Below, in pieces: positions 16,616 to 25,523 of a stretch of DNA of 33,405 bases. The notes beneath the pieces are model-generated. The model did no database searches, was not told where the DNA came from, and saw only the letters and a program-made list of their open reading frames with translations. Position numbers and translations under genes: made by a program. The first letter of the stretch is position 1. Each line of letters opens with the position of its first letter. Origin of the DNA: Candidatus Methanomethylophilaceae archaeon (GTDB lineage: Archaea > Thermoplasmatota > Thermoplasmata > Methanomassiliicoccales > Methanomethylophilaceae); contig SKGM01000048.1 of the NCBI GenBank assembly GCA_007117455.1, forward strand, positions 1-33,405, read 5' to 3'.

Positions 16616-17397
16616 GATTTGCCCACTCTCTTCACCGCACCCTCGCCACCAGCGGCGACGATGCTCTCCAAGGCACGGGAGGACACCGTCTTCAGGACAT
16701 CCTCAGCTATCTTGTACTCGTCAGCGGTTATTACCACACGGTATCTAGGGGCTCCGACGTACTGGATCCTCACCTTGGCCTCTTCGGGGGATTCCCCGGC
16801 GGCCAAAAGGGCGTTGCGAATACGGTCCACTCCATCGGGGGCGGCGCTGGTCAGCTCCAGGAAGGCTTCGATCTGCACGTATGGCGGGGTGACGTTCTCC
16901 ACAGCCACCTCGACCAAGGCCTCGACCCAGTCCCCATTGTTCTCCCTGCGGAACTCATCCGGCGCTGCGGCTATGGTCTCGAATGAACCATACAGGGTCT
17001 CGTATTCATCCAACAGGTCGTATCCGAACTGCTCATAGGCCTTATCCAGGTTGATACCTAGGCGTTCAGCGGTGATCTCAAGAAGCTTCTCGGCCTTGTT
17101 CTCGTTCTTCCACTGCTGGATCTTCTCCCTCTTCTGATGCTCGTTCACCGATTTCAGCGAGAGGTCTATGTGTCCTTTGGAGGAATCGACCTCAAGGACC
17201 TTACAGACTATCTTCTGTCCTTCTCTGATGTAGTCCCTGATGTATTTGACCCAGCCCGTGGCCACATCCCTGACGTGGACGAAACCCTCCTTGTCTCCGT
17301 ACTCATCCAGAGTGGCGAAGGCGCCGAAATTCTTGACGCTCTTCACGGTGCAGACAACGAGTTCGCCAGATTCGGGATAGTCCTGGGCTCGGGACAT
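16612..17397 (-). CDS. Translation initiation factor aIF2 subunit alpha
   Basis: 261 aa; YPESGELVVCTVKSVKNFGAFATLDEYGDKEGFVHVRDVATGWVKYIRDYIREGQKIVCKVLEVD S1 domain and eIF2-alpha C-terminus. Confidence 0.97.
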   Translation of the reverse strand: MSRAQDYPESGELVVCTVKSVKNFGAFATLDEYGDKEGFVHVRDVATGWVKYIRDYIREGQKIVCKVLEVDSSKGHIDLSLKSVNEHQKREKIQQWKNENKAEKLLEITAERLGINLDKAYEQFGYDLLDEYETLYGSFETIAAAPDEFRRENNGDWVEALVEVAVENVTPPYVQIEAFLELTSAAPDGVDRIRNALLAAGESPEEAKVRIQYVGAPRYRVVITADEYKIAEDVLKTVSSRALESIVAAGGEGAVKRVGKS

Positions 17398-17564
17398 CAG
17401 CCGACCACCTCAAGCAGTTCGCCCTTGATTTTACCGACGCCGCCCTGGGGCTCGATCAAGGTTGAACCACAAACGTTGCAGACCACGACGGTGGCCGGCT
17501 TTCGGAATGCAATCTGGTCATTGCTGCAGTCCGGGCACTTAATCCTTACGAAATCCTCTGTCAT
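17397..17564 (-). CDS. Ribosomal protein S27e (55 aa, absent from ORF track)
   Basis: Manual translation: [55 protein letters not shown]. Confidence 0.96.
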   Translation of the reverse strand: MTEDFVRIKCPDCSNDQIAFRKPATVVVCNVCGSTLIEPQGGVGKIKGELLEVVG

Positions 17565-17569
17565 TTTTA

Positions 17570-17857
17570 TCACTCAGTCAACTCGAACTTCTTCGATCTG
17601 AAACATGCTTTCAGGTGCGCCTTCTTGCAGGATTTGCAGCGGTAGCGGAGGTTGATCCTCTTGGTGGGCTTCTCCCTACCCTCTGGTTTGGGACGGGGGA
17701 AACCGCCATAACCTGAGGTGACCTTCCTGAAACGCCTCTGACCCCATTTCAGTTCGCTGGCCTTCTTCTTTTTCACACGCTCCACATCGTGGTCACTATG
17801 GCCCTTGCAATGCGGGCAGTATGTTTTGATGATCCTAGGTAGCTTCACAACAATCAC
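17570..17857 (-). CDS. Ribosomal protein L44e
   Basis: [75 protein letters not shown]. Confidence 0.97.
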   Translation of the reverse strand: MIVVKLPRIIKTYCPHCKGHSDHDVERVKKKKASELKWGQRRFRKVTSGYGGFPRPKPEGREKPTKRINLRYRCKSCKKAHLKACFRSKKFELTE

Positions 17858-17938
17858 CTTAGGGGGACAGTGCTTAATACTGATGTCGTATAAAAACCCT
17901 TTACAATCATATCATACATAAACGTATCGTACAACACA

Positions 17939-18009
17939 GTGATGGCTGGGGAGCATTACTACCGGGTCGGCGAAGAGCTTTCTTAGGCCTTTGGGGTAGT
18001 TATTATCAC
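17939..18009. ncRNA. Candidate structured RNA in the L44e / HTH-gene intergenic region, strand unresolved
   Basis: Nested pairs GTGAT/ATCAC (17939-17943/18005-18009), ACTACC/GGTAGT (17958-17963/17995-18000), GGC/GCC (17969-17971/17987-17989), AAGA-GCTT-TCTT (17973-17984); GC-rich island in AT-rich spacer. Confidence 0.45.
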
Positions 18010-18032
18010 AATAGTTAAGTTTAATGCAAAAG

Positions 18033-18042
18033 ACTATATATT
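18033..18042 (+). promoter_or_regulatory. Putative TATA box for the 18068 HTH gene
   Basis: actatatatt about 26-35 nt upstream of ATG 18068. Confidence 0.5.
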
Positions 18043-18067
18043 TAGGAATTTTATTTTTATCCAAACT

Positions 18068-18436
18068 ATGACAGAAAACACTCAGAAAGCAGATGACGAA
18101 AAACTCGTCGACCTGTTGCTCAAGACAGGTATGAGGAAGAATGTGGCAAAGACGCTGGTATTCCTCAAGAACACCCCTGAGACGACCTCTGTGGACATAG
18201 AGACCTCGACATCATTGAGACAGCCAGAGGTCTCAATAGCCATGCAGGAGCTTCGTAACCGAGAGTGGGTGGAGAAGAGGGACATCAAGAAGAAGGGCAA
18301 GGGCCGTCCGGTACATGCCTACCACCTCGCCGTGGACTTCTCAGACATAATCGACGCTATCGAAGAGGATGAGAAGAGGAGGGTCCAGGGTATCCTCGAC
18401 AACATAGAGGAGCTCCGTCGGGTGGATCTCGGCTGA
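18068..18436 (+). CDS. Winged-helix transcriptional regulator (TrmB/MarR-like)
   Basis: 122 aa; GMRKNVAKTLVFLKNTPETTSVDIETSTSLRQPEVSIAMQELRNREWVEKRDIKKKGKGRPVHAYHL. Confidence 0.82.
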   Translation: MTENTQKADDEKLVDLLLKTGMRKNVAKTLVFLKNTPETTSVDIETSTSLRQPEVSIAMQELRNREWVEKRDIKKKGKGRPVHAYHLAVDFSDIIDAIEEDEKRRVQGILDNIEELRRVDLG

Positions 18437-18439
18437 GCA

Positions 18440-19123
18440 CTACCTCTCCAAAACCTCAATGCGGTCTGGGTGGGCGACCACCACTTTCTTCGCCACATCA
18501 AGGAACAGACCGTTCTCCACAACTCCAGGTATGGTGTTTACCTTCATCTCCAGATGATACGGATGGTCCATTCCCTCTGGGAAATGGCAGTCGTATATCA
18601 GATTCCCACCGTCGGTGATGAACGCCTCACCCTCTTTGGTTCGTAGCACTGGATCGCACCCCAGGGCCCTGAGCTTACGGGCAGTGTGGTCGCTGCCGAA
18701 GCTAAGAACCTCCACTGGAAGCGGTGACCTGGTGCCGAGTTTGGGGACCACTTTGCTACTGTCCACCACAATTATCTCGGTGTCGGTCGCAGCAGCGACG
18801 ATCTTCTCCCTCAACAGTGCTCCGCCGAGTCCTTTTACCAGGTGCAGAGAGGGATCGACCTCATCAGCACCGTCTATGGTGAGGTCTATGGATTCCACCG
18901 CGTTCATGTCCAGGACCTCGATGCCGCTCTCACGGGCGATCCTCTCGGTCTGAAGGGAGGTGGCCACGCACGTCAGTTCATAACCCTCCTCTGTGACCAG
19001 TCTGCCAACGGCTTTGATGGCGTAATAGGCGGTGGAGCCCGTACCTAGGCCTACAGTCATCCCATCCTCGACGAATTCGACCGCCTTCTCGGCAGCCATC
19101 CTTTTCAGGTCCTCAGCATTCAA
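18440..19123 (-). CDS. rpiA: Ribose-5-phosphate isomerase A
   Basis: 227 aa; MTVGLGTGSTAYYAIKAVG, DLTIDGADEVDPSLHLVKGLGGALLREKIVA, LPVEVLSFG, TDGGNLIYDCHF, PGVVENGLF. Confidence 0.96.
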   Translation of the reverse strand: MNAEDLKRMAAEKAVEFVEDGMTVGLGTGSTAYYAIKAVGRLVTEEGYELTCVATSLQTERIARESGIEVLDMNAVESIDLTIDGADEVDPSLHLVKGLGGALLREKIVAAATDTEIIVVDSSKVVPKLGTRSPLPVEVLSFGSDHTARKLRALGCDPVLRTKEGEAFITDGGNLIYDCHFPEGMDHPYHLEMKVNTIPGVVENGLFLDVAKKVVVAHPDRIEVLER

Positions 19124-19827
19124 AGGCCGTCCCTCACAATAAGTTCCTCAAGACGTCTCACGACGTACTCGTTCAATTCCTTTCCCAGATCCGCACTGGC
19201 CTGGGATGCGTCCCCGGCAAAACCCTGCGGGAAGCAGCGCTCCGGGTCAGGCATGACCATGTATCCATGGCTTATGAATTCTCCCCTGCCTCTCTGTTCT
19301 TTGACCAGTTCAGGCCGGATATGCATGACCCTGGAGGTCTCTATCACCCCTCCATGGCCGTCCCTGGCCCCCACACTGCGCTGGGATTCCAGTTCATCTG
19401 CTATCTCATAATCGGTCAATAGCATTATGCGGGACCCATATGACATGGCAACGCGTCTGCAGGCCTCCTTGATGGCGGCCATGTGGGATCCGCCTGCATG
19501 CCCGGAGAGTAATAAGAATCTCTTCACGCCGTTCCTGACCAGTGACTCCAGTATGTCTAGTATCAAGTGGTGGAGGGTGTCGAAGGATATGTCGATGGTT
19601 CCCGGCATGTTCCGGGTCGAAGAATGCATACCGTAGCGTATGGGTGGCGCCACCAGCCCGCCGATCCTCTGTGCCAGACGATCAGCTACCCACTCTGGCT
19701 GTATGCTGTCAGTCCCCAAAGGCAGATGGGGGCCATGTGCCTCTGTGGCTCCCAAGGGGATTATGATGACAGGGTCGCGGTCGATCGCTGCGCTGAACTC
19801 GTCGCGGGTCATATCCTCTATCCTCAT
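19120..19827 (-). CDS. Creatininase family protein
   Basis: IIPLGATEAHGPHLPLGTDSIQ, LLSGHAGGSHMAAIKEA, DGHGGVIETS; start at ATG 19827 gives an ATGA overlap with the upstream mini-ORF. Confidence 0.9.
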   Translation of the reverse strand: MRIEDMTRDEFSAAIDRDPVIIIPLGATEAHGPHLPLGTDSIQPEWVADRLAQRIGGLVAPPIRYGMHSSTRNMPGTIDISFDTLHHLILDILESLVRNGVKRFLLLSGHAGGSHMAAIKEACRRVAMSYGSRIMLLTDYEIADELESQRSVGARDGHGGVIETSRVMHIRPELVKEQRGRGEFISHGYMVMPDPERCFPQGFAGDASQASADLGKELNEYVVRRLEELIVRDGL

Positions 19828-19973
19828 ACCGGGGGCCCCCTGACCATCTGATTGCCGCAGACCGGACACTCTCCCTTCTCCAATGAATCAATGCCGTAGA
19901 GGGTTTTGAGCTCCTCGTTCTTCTTATCCATCTCATCATCGGGGATCTCCCTCTCGCAACGGAGGCAGTACAT
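19824..19973 (-). CDS. 49-aa zinc-ribbon protein (absent from ORF track)
   Basis: Manual translation: MYCLRCEREIPDDEMDKKNEELKTLYGIDSLEKGECPVCGNQMVRGPPV*; CxxC...CxxC, translationally coupled to the creatininase-family gene. Confidence 0.75.
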   Translation of the reverse strand: MYCLRCEREIPDDEMDKKNEELKTLYGIDSLEKGECPVCGNQMVRGPPV

Positions 19974-20047
19974 GACCTCTCAATACGCTCCTCACCTTAA
20001 AATCTGATTCGGAATATTTGATATACCCTTGCAAAGCTTCTCGTACT

Positions 20048-20713
20048 GTGAGGTTGGCTTCACTCTTCTCGGGCGGCAAAGATTCGATGTTGGCACTGTA
20101 CCTTATGGAGCAGCAGGGTCATGAGGTCACCTGTCTGGTCAACATCGTACCACGTGACAAACACTCCTGGGTCTTCCATACTCCCAACCTGCATCTTATG
20201 CCCCTTATGGCTGAATCGTTGGGCAAGGACCTGGTCCAGGTCGAGGGGGGCGATGACGAGGAAGAGGACTTGCGATCCCTATCCTCGGCCTTGGGCAACT
20301 TGGATGTGGATGGAGTGGTGACCGGGGCTCTGGCATCCGATTACCAATGGGACAGGATCAACCGTGTGTGCGACGAGCTCGGTCTGAGGACGTTCTCACC
20401 ATTATGGCGTAAGGATCCAAACATACTGATGGACGAACTGGTCGACTCCGGTATAAGAGCAGCTATCGTTGCGGTCATGGCCGATGGCCTAGGGCCGGAA
20501 TGGCTCGGCAGGGTTCTCGATGACCATGCCTTCATCGACCTCAGACCTCTGGTTGGAAAACACGGAATAAACATCGCTGGGGAGGGCGGTGAGTACGAGA
20601 CACTGACCCTGGACTCCCCCATACATTCAAAAGCGCTGGTTCTAGACAGCTGGGATACGGACGTCCAACGGGACTCCGCCCACCTCACCGTGACCTCTGC
20701 TCATCTGTTGTAG
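20048..20713 (+). CDS. dph6: Diphthine--ammonia ligase / MJ0570-family ATP-PPase
   Basis: GTG start; VRLASLFSGGKDSMLALYLMEQQGHEVTCLVNI (SGGKDS PP-loop), VVTGALASDYQWDRINRVCDELGLRTFSPLWR, GEGGEYETLTLDSP. Confidence 0.9.
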   Translation: MRLASLFSGGKDSMLALYLMEQQGHEVTCLVNIVPRDKHSWVFHTPNLHLMPLMAESLGKDLVQVEGGDDEEEDLRSLSSALGNLDVDGVVTGALASDYQWDRINRVCDELGLRTFSPLWRKDPNILMDELVDSGIRAAIVAVMADGLGPEWLGRVLDDHAFIDLRPLVGKHGINIAGEGGEYETLTLDSPIHSKALVLDSWDTDVQRDSAHLTVTSAHLL

Positions 20714-21204
20714 CTGTAGGACTCCAAAAAGGACATCAGGCCTGCGTAGTCGGGTGTCTGGGCAGGATCATCCTCCGCCGCCCATGCGTATGCTATATTG
20801 CAATCCTCGTCCACCACATAAACAGCCCTTCCAGCCATCCCAGCATAGATGTCGTGGTTCTCAATCTTACATCCGTATGTCTCGATGACCTTCGACCCCA
20901 CATCTGCTAGCAGTGGAAATGGGAAATTCATCCTAGAGTCGTACCTACGATGTGATGAAATATCATTGCAGGATATGGCCCAGATATTGCATGACATCTC
21001 CTTGATTTCAGGCCATTTGTCACGGAACTTACTCAAAACCCATGAGCAGGTGGTCCCGAAATCCCCCATGTAGAATGCCAGGATGATAGGGCCTTTGTAA
21101 GCTTCCTCACACAGTCTCAGCCTTCCCGCCGTGGACTCAAGCTCGAAATCCGGAGCCCTCTGTCCGACCTTCAAGGGATCCGGTCGGTACCAGTCGATGG
21201 ACAT
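20701..21204 (-). CDS. Peroxiredoxin-like protein (AhpC/TSA fold), downstream member of a tandem pair
   Basis: VGQRAPDFELESTAGRLRL..., ILAFYMGDFGTTCSWVL around the putative peroxidatic Cys, GRAVYVVDED. Confidence 0.82.
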   Translation of the reverse strand: MSIDWYRPDPLKVGQRAPDFELESTAGRLRLCEEAYKGPIILAFYMGDFGTTCSWVLSKFRDKWPEIKEMSCNIWAISCNDISSHRRYDSRMNFPFPLLADVGSKVIETYGCKIENHDIYAGMAGRAVYVVDEDCNIAYAWAAEDDPAQTPDYAGLMSFLESYSYNR

Positions 21205-21684
21205 CTATTGTAGAGCTTCCTCAAGGGATTTTAAGATATCATCCACCTCAGGTAATTGTGATGGGACCTCGGCCTTCCATTTGAACAGGATTCTACCGCC
21301 CTTCCCCACCAAAAAGAACTCACGGTTGGTGAACCCCTTAACCAACGGGGACTCTTTGACGATCGCATCATACCTCTTGCTGACTTCCTGCCCCTCATCG
21401 ATGATGTGCTCGAAGGGTGAACCCATCCTGGACAACCAACTGATATGGACCTCCTTACCATCGGGGTTGATGGGCATCAGACGTACCCCCAGTTTTTTGA
21501 ATTCATCCGCCCTCTCGATGAGTTTGGTCATGAAGGTCGTGCAGTTTATCCCGAACGCAGCAACATGGAAATAGAGCAGAACAGGGCCTTCCTCAACAGC
21601 CTGATGAAGATTGAAACCTTCCTGCTCAGTGGTGTCCAATGTGAAATCGGGAGCTATATCGTTGACCTCTGGAACCTCGCCCAT
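21205..21684 (-). CDS. Peroxiredoxin-like protein (AhpC/TSA fold), upstream member of a tandem pair
   Basis: VNDIAPDFTLDTTEQEGFNL..., LLYFHVAAFGINCTTFM, NREFFLVGKGGRILFKW. Confidence 0.82.
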   Translation of the reverse strand: MGEVPEVNDIAPDFTLDTTEQEGFNLHQAVEEGPVLLYFHVAAFGINCTTFMTKLIERADEFKKLGVRLMPINPDGKEVHISWLSRMGSPFEHIIDEGQEVSKRYDAIVKESPLVKGFTNREFFLVGKGGRILFKWKAEVPSQLPEVDDILKSLEEALQ

Positions 21685-21761
21685 GCCGGAGGTTATCGGT
21701 AGTTGTTCATTTAACTATTGTTGCGAACCCACTCAAATATCCAAATGGGTATCAACCCCCC

Positions 21762-22316
21762 ATGCCTCACGTCTTCGATATCCGCAAAAGGGAGAAACTC
21801 TGGAGTGAAGAGAGGTTCCGGCGTCAACCCATACCTATGTTGATGGAATGGCTCCAACCAAAACAGGGGGAACATTGGTTGGACATCGGTGCCGGTAACG
21901 GTTACGTCACAATACCCCTCTTACAAAGAGGTTGCCTTGTCTCAGCACTTGACAGTGAGGAGGCCATGATATCCGATTTGATATCCAGGGTTCCTGCGGG
22001 ACTGGAAAGCGGATTGGTCACAATCGTGGCTAAGGCACCACCTCTGCCACTCAAGGACGGAACTGTTGATGCGGTCTTGATGGTCAACACATTACACGAG
22101 ATCGATGACCTTGTTTCACTGGTCAAGGAGATCTCCAGGGCCCTTGTTTCGAAAGGCAGAGTGCATATAGTGGAACATCGGAAGGACCACGATGAAGATG
22201 GGCCTCCAAAGGATGACCGTTTGGGTCCTGAGGATGTGGCGGAGATTTTCGTCGGTTTCAAGGTCGAATCAAAAGAGATCCGAGGAGTCTTCCATCATAC
22301 TTGCCTCAGTCTTTGA
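21762..22316 (+). CDS. Class I SAM-dependent methyltransferase
   Basis: WLDIGAGNGYVTIPLLQRG, DAVLMVNTLHEIDDL. Confidence 0.85.
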   Translation: MPHVFDIRKREKLWSEERFRRQPIPMLMEWLQPKQGEHWLDIGAGNGYVTIPLLQRGCLVSALDSEEAMISDLISRVPAGLESGLVTIVAKAPPLPLKDGTVDAVLMVNTLHEIDDLVSLVKEISRALVSKGRVHIVEHRKDHDEDGPPKDDRLGPEDVAEIFVGFKVESKEIRGVFHHTCLSL

Positions 22317-24942
22317 AACCCCGTCTTCTGGCCCAAGCGGCCATGAGCGGAGGCAACAAAAATAGACTCATGACCGCCACACCGGTCACTGATGCCATGG
22401 TTATCAATCCGAATTCCGATATCGGTCTGATGGATATCATACCCATCATACCGAACCCGAGTGCGGTGGTCACCGCCCCGATAATGACTCCCTTCCCGGT
22501 CTCCTCCATGGTCAAGGATAGCGCTTTATCAATCCCGCTGCCCCCGACCTCCAATTGGAAACGGTGTGTGATGTGGATGCCGTAATCGACTCCGAGGCCC
22601 ACGATGAGGGCCGCCACGGTCATGGTAACCGGATTCAATGCGATTCCCATGAGGTTCAATAAACCCCATATCCAGATTATGGTGAGCGCAGCCGGCAGGA
22701 TCGCCATCACTCCCATGACCATTTCCCTCCCTCTTAGGATATTCAGACCACATACGACCAGAAGAGCCATGGATAGGGTTAGGACCACAGATATGACCAA
22801 GGTTCCCTGCATGGCCTCGATTATATCCGAGTTTATCAACTGTGTACTGGTCAGAATGACATTATGGCCGGCATCCCTGACGGGTGACATGTCATCAGCC
22901 AAACTATCCCTCATGTCGAGGATGCTGGCAACACCGAGCACGTCCTGGACCTGAACCGACAACCTGAGGAACCTTCCGTCAGTGCTGCGGTAGGCTAGGA
23001 ACTCCTCGCGCATCATGCCCCGGTCCAATACGGCCTCTATCAATGATGCCAGGTATTCCGTGTCAGCATCGCCCAGGTATCTACCGTCATCCGGATCGAA
23101 ATGCAACGAGTACAGGTCAGCGAAGTCGGCGTCGTATCGGGGATCCCCCAAGAAGAACTCATTGGCCCATTCCCGCATCACACTGAATACCGAACTAACC
23201 TTGGGCAACCCTCCCATCTGGACCACGTATCGGTTATCGACCATCATATCCAGTGAATCCTGGATATTCTGCACCAGACCCGGATCCTCCATGGGCCCTT
23301 TTATCAGCACATCCACGGTGACGAAGCCCGTGGCATTGAAATTCTCACTGATGTAGTATATGGCGTATTCCGACTCCGAGCCTACTGGTATGAAATCCTT
23401 GGCCCGGAAATCGACCTGGATGTTGACCGCGTACATGGAAAGGACCAGACTGAGAACTGCCAGCAAGGCTACCAACCGGGGGCCGTTCGCCCTTATCCTG
23501 GTGCAAACCGACCTGACCACCGTATCCAACATCGGCGTCCTGGGTGGCGGTGCAGTAACTGAAATGCGGGCCCTGAAGTTCAGGAAAGAAGGCACTATGA
23601 CCAAGAGGATTATGAATGCACTGAATATGCCCACCGCATTCAGTATCCCGAACTGAATCACCCCCTCCATATCCGATACTATGTTCGATAGGTAAGCGAT
23701 GCATGTCGTCACGGTGGCGAGGAAGATGGCACCGCCCACCTTCCTCATCATATGATCCAGCGAGTCATTATGATCCATGAATTCCTCGCGTTGCTTCCGA
23801 TAACCCAACAACATGTGGATCGAGAAATCCATGCCCACGCCCAGGACCATGAACGGGACTGCCACCGCAAGGGGGCTGAAGGTGATCCCCCATGCGGCAC
23901 CCAATCCGTAGACCCACGCTATTGCTGCCCCTAGGCAGGTCAAGGACATGATGATGAAAGGAAGGTCCCGGAGCAGGAGCCATAACAGCATTATCGTAGC
24001 AATCGCAACCACGGGGAAGAGGAGGAAGAGGTCCTGGAAGGCCGACGAGGCGATATCGTGTTCCAGGATCCTTTGGCCGACGACCGTGAACTTCAAAGTA
24101 TCATCACTCGCGACCTTTCCCATCTCAGACAAACGGATCTCCAGGTTGTAGGAGTTTAACCCTCCCCCGGTCAAAGAGGGGTCGATCCTGATGAAGGACA
24201 TGGTGGCGCTGGCGTTAACAGGCGTACCAAGGTATTGAAGGTCCTTGCTGAACAGACGTTTGAAATCATCCTGGTACTCCTCAGGCACTATGTCACCGGT
24301 CAACATCTGATTGATCGCCATATGGATGAAGAATGTCTGGGAGTATGACGATCCCATGAAGATTATCAGGTTGTCATAGGTCAAAGGAGGATAAAGGGTC
24401 ACATTGCCCTCGCCATCGATCACGGGCTCGCCAGTCTCAGGGTCCTTCAATATCTCCAGGTCCAGTCCTAAGCGGTTCCACCTGTCAGGCTTCTCAACAA
24501 TCTGAGTGTTGTAAAGGGCGATGGAGACAAGATTGACAGGACTCACGATGGTGGCCCCTGGTTCGATGGGCCTGGCGAGCATGGGCCCTATCTTATCATC
24601 CTCCACCAAGGACCTCTCGAACTCGAGCACCTTCAGGAACTGGTCCTTTCTGAGGTTCCCTTCTATGATGCCCTTATCAGGATCATTGGCCGACCATCTG
24701 AACTCCGTCAGGAGACCGACATTTGTCAGATATTCGAACTCACCCTGGAGGATTACGCCCCCCTCGACCGCCTCGCTGTCAGGGTAGAACTGGTCTACAG
24801 TGAAAGCCTGGTCCACCCCATTCACCGCTATCGAACCGATAGACAGGGCTGTCACTATCACTATGGCCAAGATTCCGAGGATTGATCTCCGCGGAACAGA
24901 AACCGAAGACCCATGCAACCGAAGCCGCCTCCATTGCAACAA
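22306..24942 (-). CDS. RND/MMPL superfamily transporter (HAE3-like, two MMPL domains)
   Basis: 878 aa; repeated VPFMVLGVGMDFSIHMLLGYR and ALIVGLGVDYGIHITHRF motifs plus large extracytoplasmic loops. Confidence 0.9.
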   Translation of the reverse strand: MLQWRRLRLHGSSVSVPRRSILGILAIVIVTALSIGSIAVNGVDQAFTVDQFYPDSEAVEGGVILQGEFEYLTNVGLLTEFRWSANDPDKGIIEGNLRKDQFLKVLEFERSLVEDDKIGPMLARPIEPGATIVSPVNLVSIALYNTQIVEKPDRWNRLGLDLEILKDPETGEPVIDGEGNVTLYPPLTYDNLIIFMGSSYSQTFFIHMAINQMLTGDIVPEEYQDDFKRLFSKDLQYLGTPVNASATMSFIRIDPSLTGGGLNSYNLEIRLSEMGKVASDDTLKFTVVGQRILEHDIASSAFQDLFLLFPVVAIATIMLLWLLLRDLPFIIMSLTCLGAAIAWVYGLGAAWGITFSPLAVAVPFMVLGVGMDFSIHMLLGYRKQREEFMDHNDSLDHMMRKVGGAIFLATVTTCIAYLSNIVSDMEGVIQFGILNAVGIFSAFIILLVIVPSFLNFRARISVTAPPPRTPMLDTVVRSVCTRIRANGPRLVALLAVLSLVLSMYAVNIQVDFRAKDFIPVGSESEYAIYYISENFNATGFVTVDVLIKGPMEDPGLVQNIQDSLDMMVDNRYVVQMGGLPKVSSVFSVMREWANEFFLGDPRYDADFADLYSLHFDPDDGRYLGDADTEYLASLIEAVLDRGMMREEFLAYRSTDGRFLRLSVQVQDVLGVASILDMRDSLADDMSPVRDAGHNVILTSTQLINSDIIEAMQGTLVISVVLTLSMALLVVCGLNILRGREMVMGVMAILPAALTIIWIWGLLNLMGIALNPVTMTVAALIVGLGVDYGIHITHRFQLEVGGSGIDKALSLTMEETGKGVIIGAVTTALGFGMMGMISIRPISEFGLITMASVTGVAVMSLFLLPPLMAAWARRRGFKD

Positions 24943-24967
24943 CCGTTAGTGTAGGTTTAATACCTAT

Positions 24968-25504
24968 GTGCGGAATATTATGCTGATGGTCCACGGTTCA
25001 GTCAATTTCAAGGAGTCCCAACGCCTCACTCCATTCCTAACTGTGCCCTCGGTCCTATTCTTTGTGGGACTTGCGGTTTACCTCGCAGCGGTGCAGCTCA
25101 TAGGCGGTACGCCAGTCGGCGACAGTCCCGCAAGCGATGGTGAACTGGTCTTTTTGATCCTGCTCACTGGCTTGGGGCTACCGGCTCTATTGTTGGGTAC
25201 CAGGATGACGACCACTGTGGACCAGACGGAGCTGGTCGTCCGTTTTTTCCCTTTCAAGACCCTCCGGGTGCCCTTGTTGGAGATAGATTCCTACTGGGTT
25301 AGGAACTACCATTGGCTCAAGGATTATGGAGGCATAGGGATAAGAAGAGGCCTGGATGGATGGGCCTACATAATGAGAGGCGACCAGGGGGTGCAGGTAC
25401 AGAGGCGTGGAGGTTCCCGGGTACTCATCGGCACACAGAAGCCTGATGAGCTAATCCAGGCGCTGAGGATGGTGACCGGACTGCAGGCAGGCGATCAGAA
25501 ATGA
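24968..25504 (+). CDS. Membrane protein with PH-like C-terminal domain
   Basis: 178 aa; two hydrophobic segments followed by a soluble beta-rich region. Start could be ATG 24968 or a downstream ATG. Confidence 0.65.
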   Translation: MRNIMLMVHGSVNFKESQRLTPFLTVPSVLFFVGLAVYLAAVQLIGGTPVGDSPASDGELVFLILLTGLGLPALLLGTRMTTTVDQTELVVRFFPFKTLRVPLLEIDSYWVRNYHWLKDYGGIGIRRGLDGWAYIMRGDQGVQVQRRGGSRVLIGTQKPDELIQALRMVTGLQAGDQK

Positions 25505-25523
25505 ACGTCAACACATTGGGACC

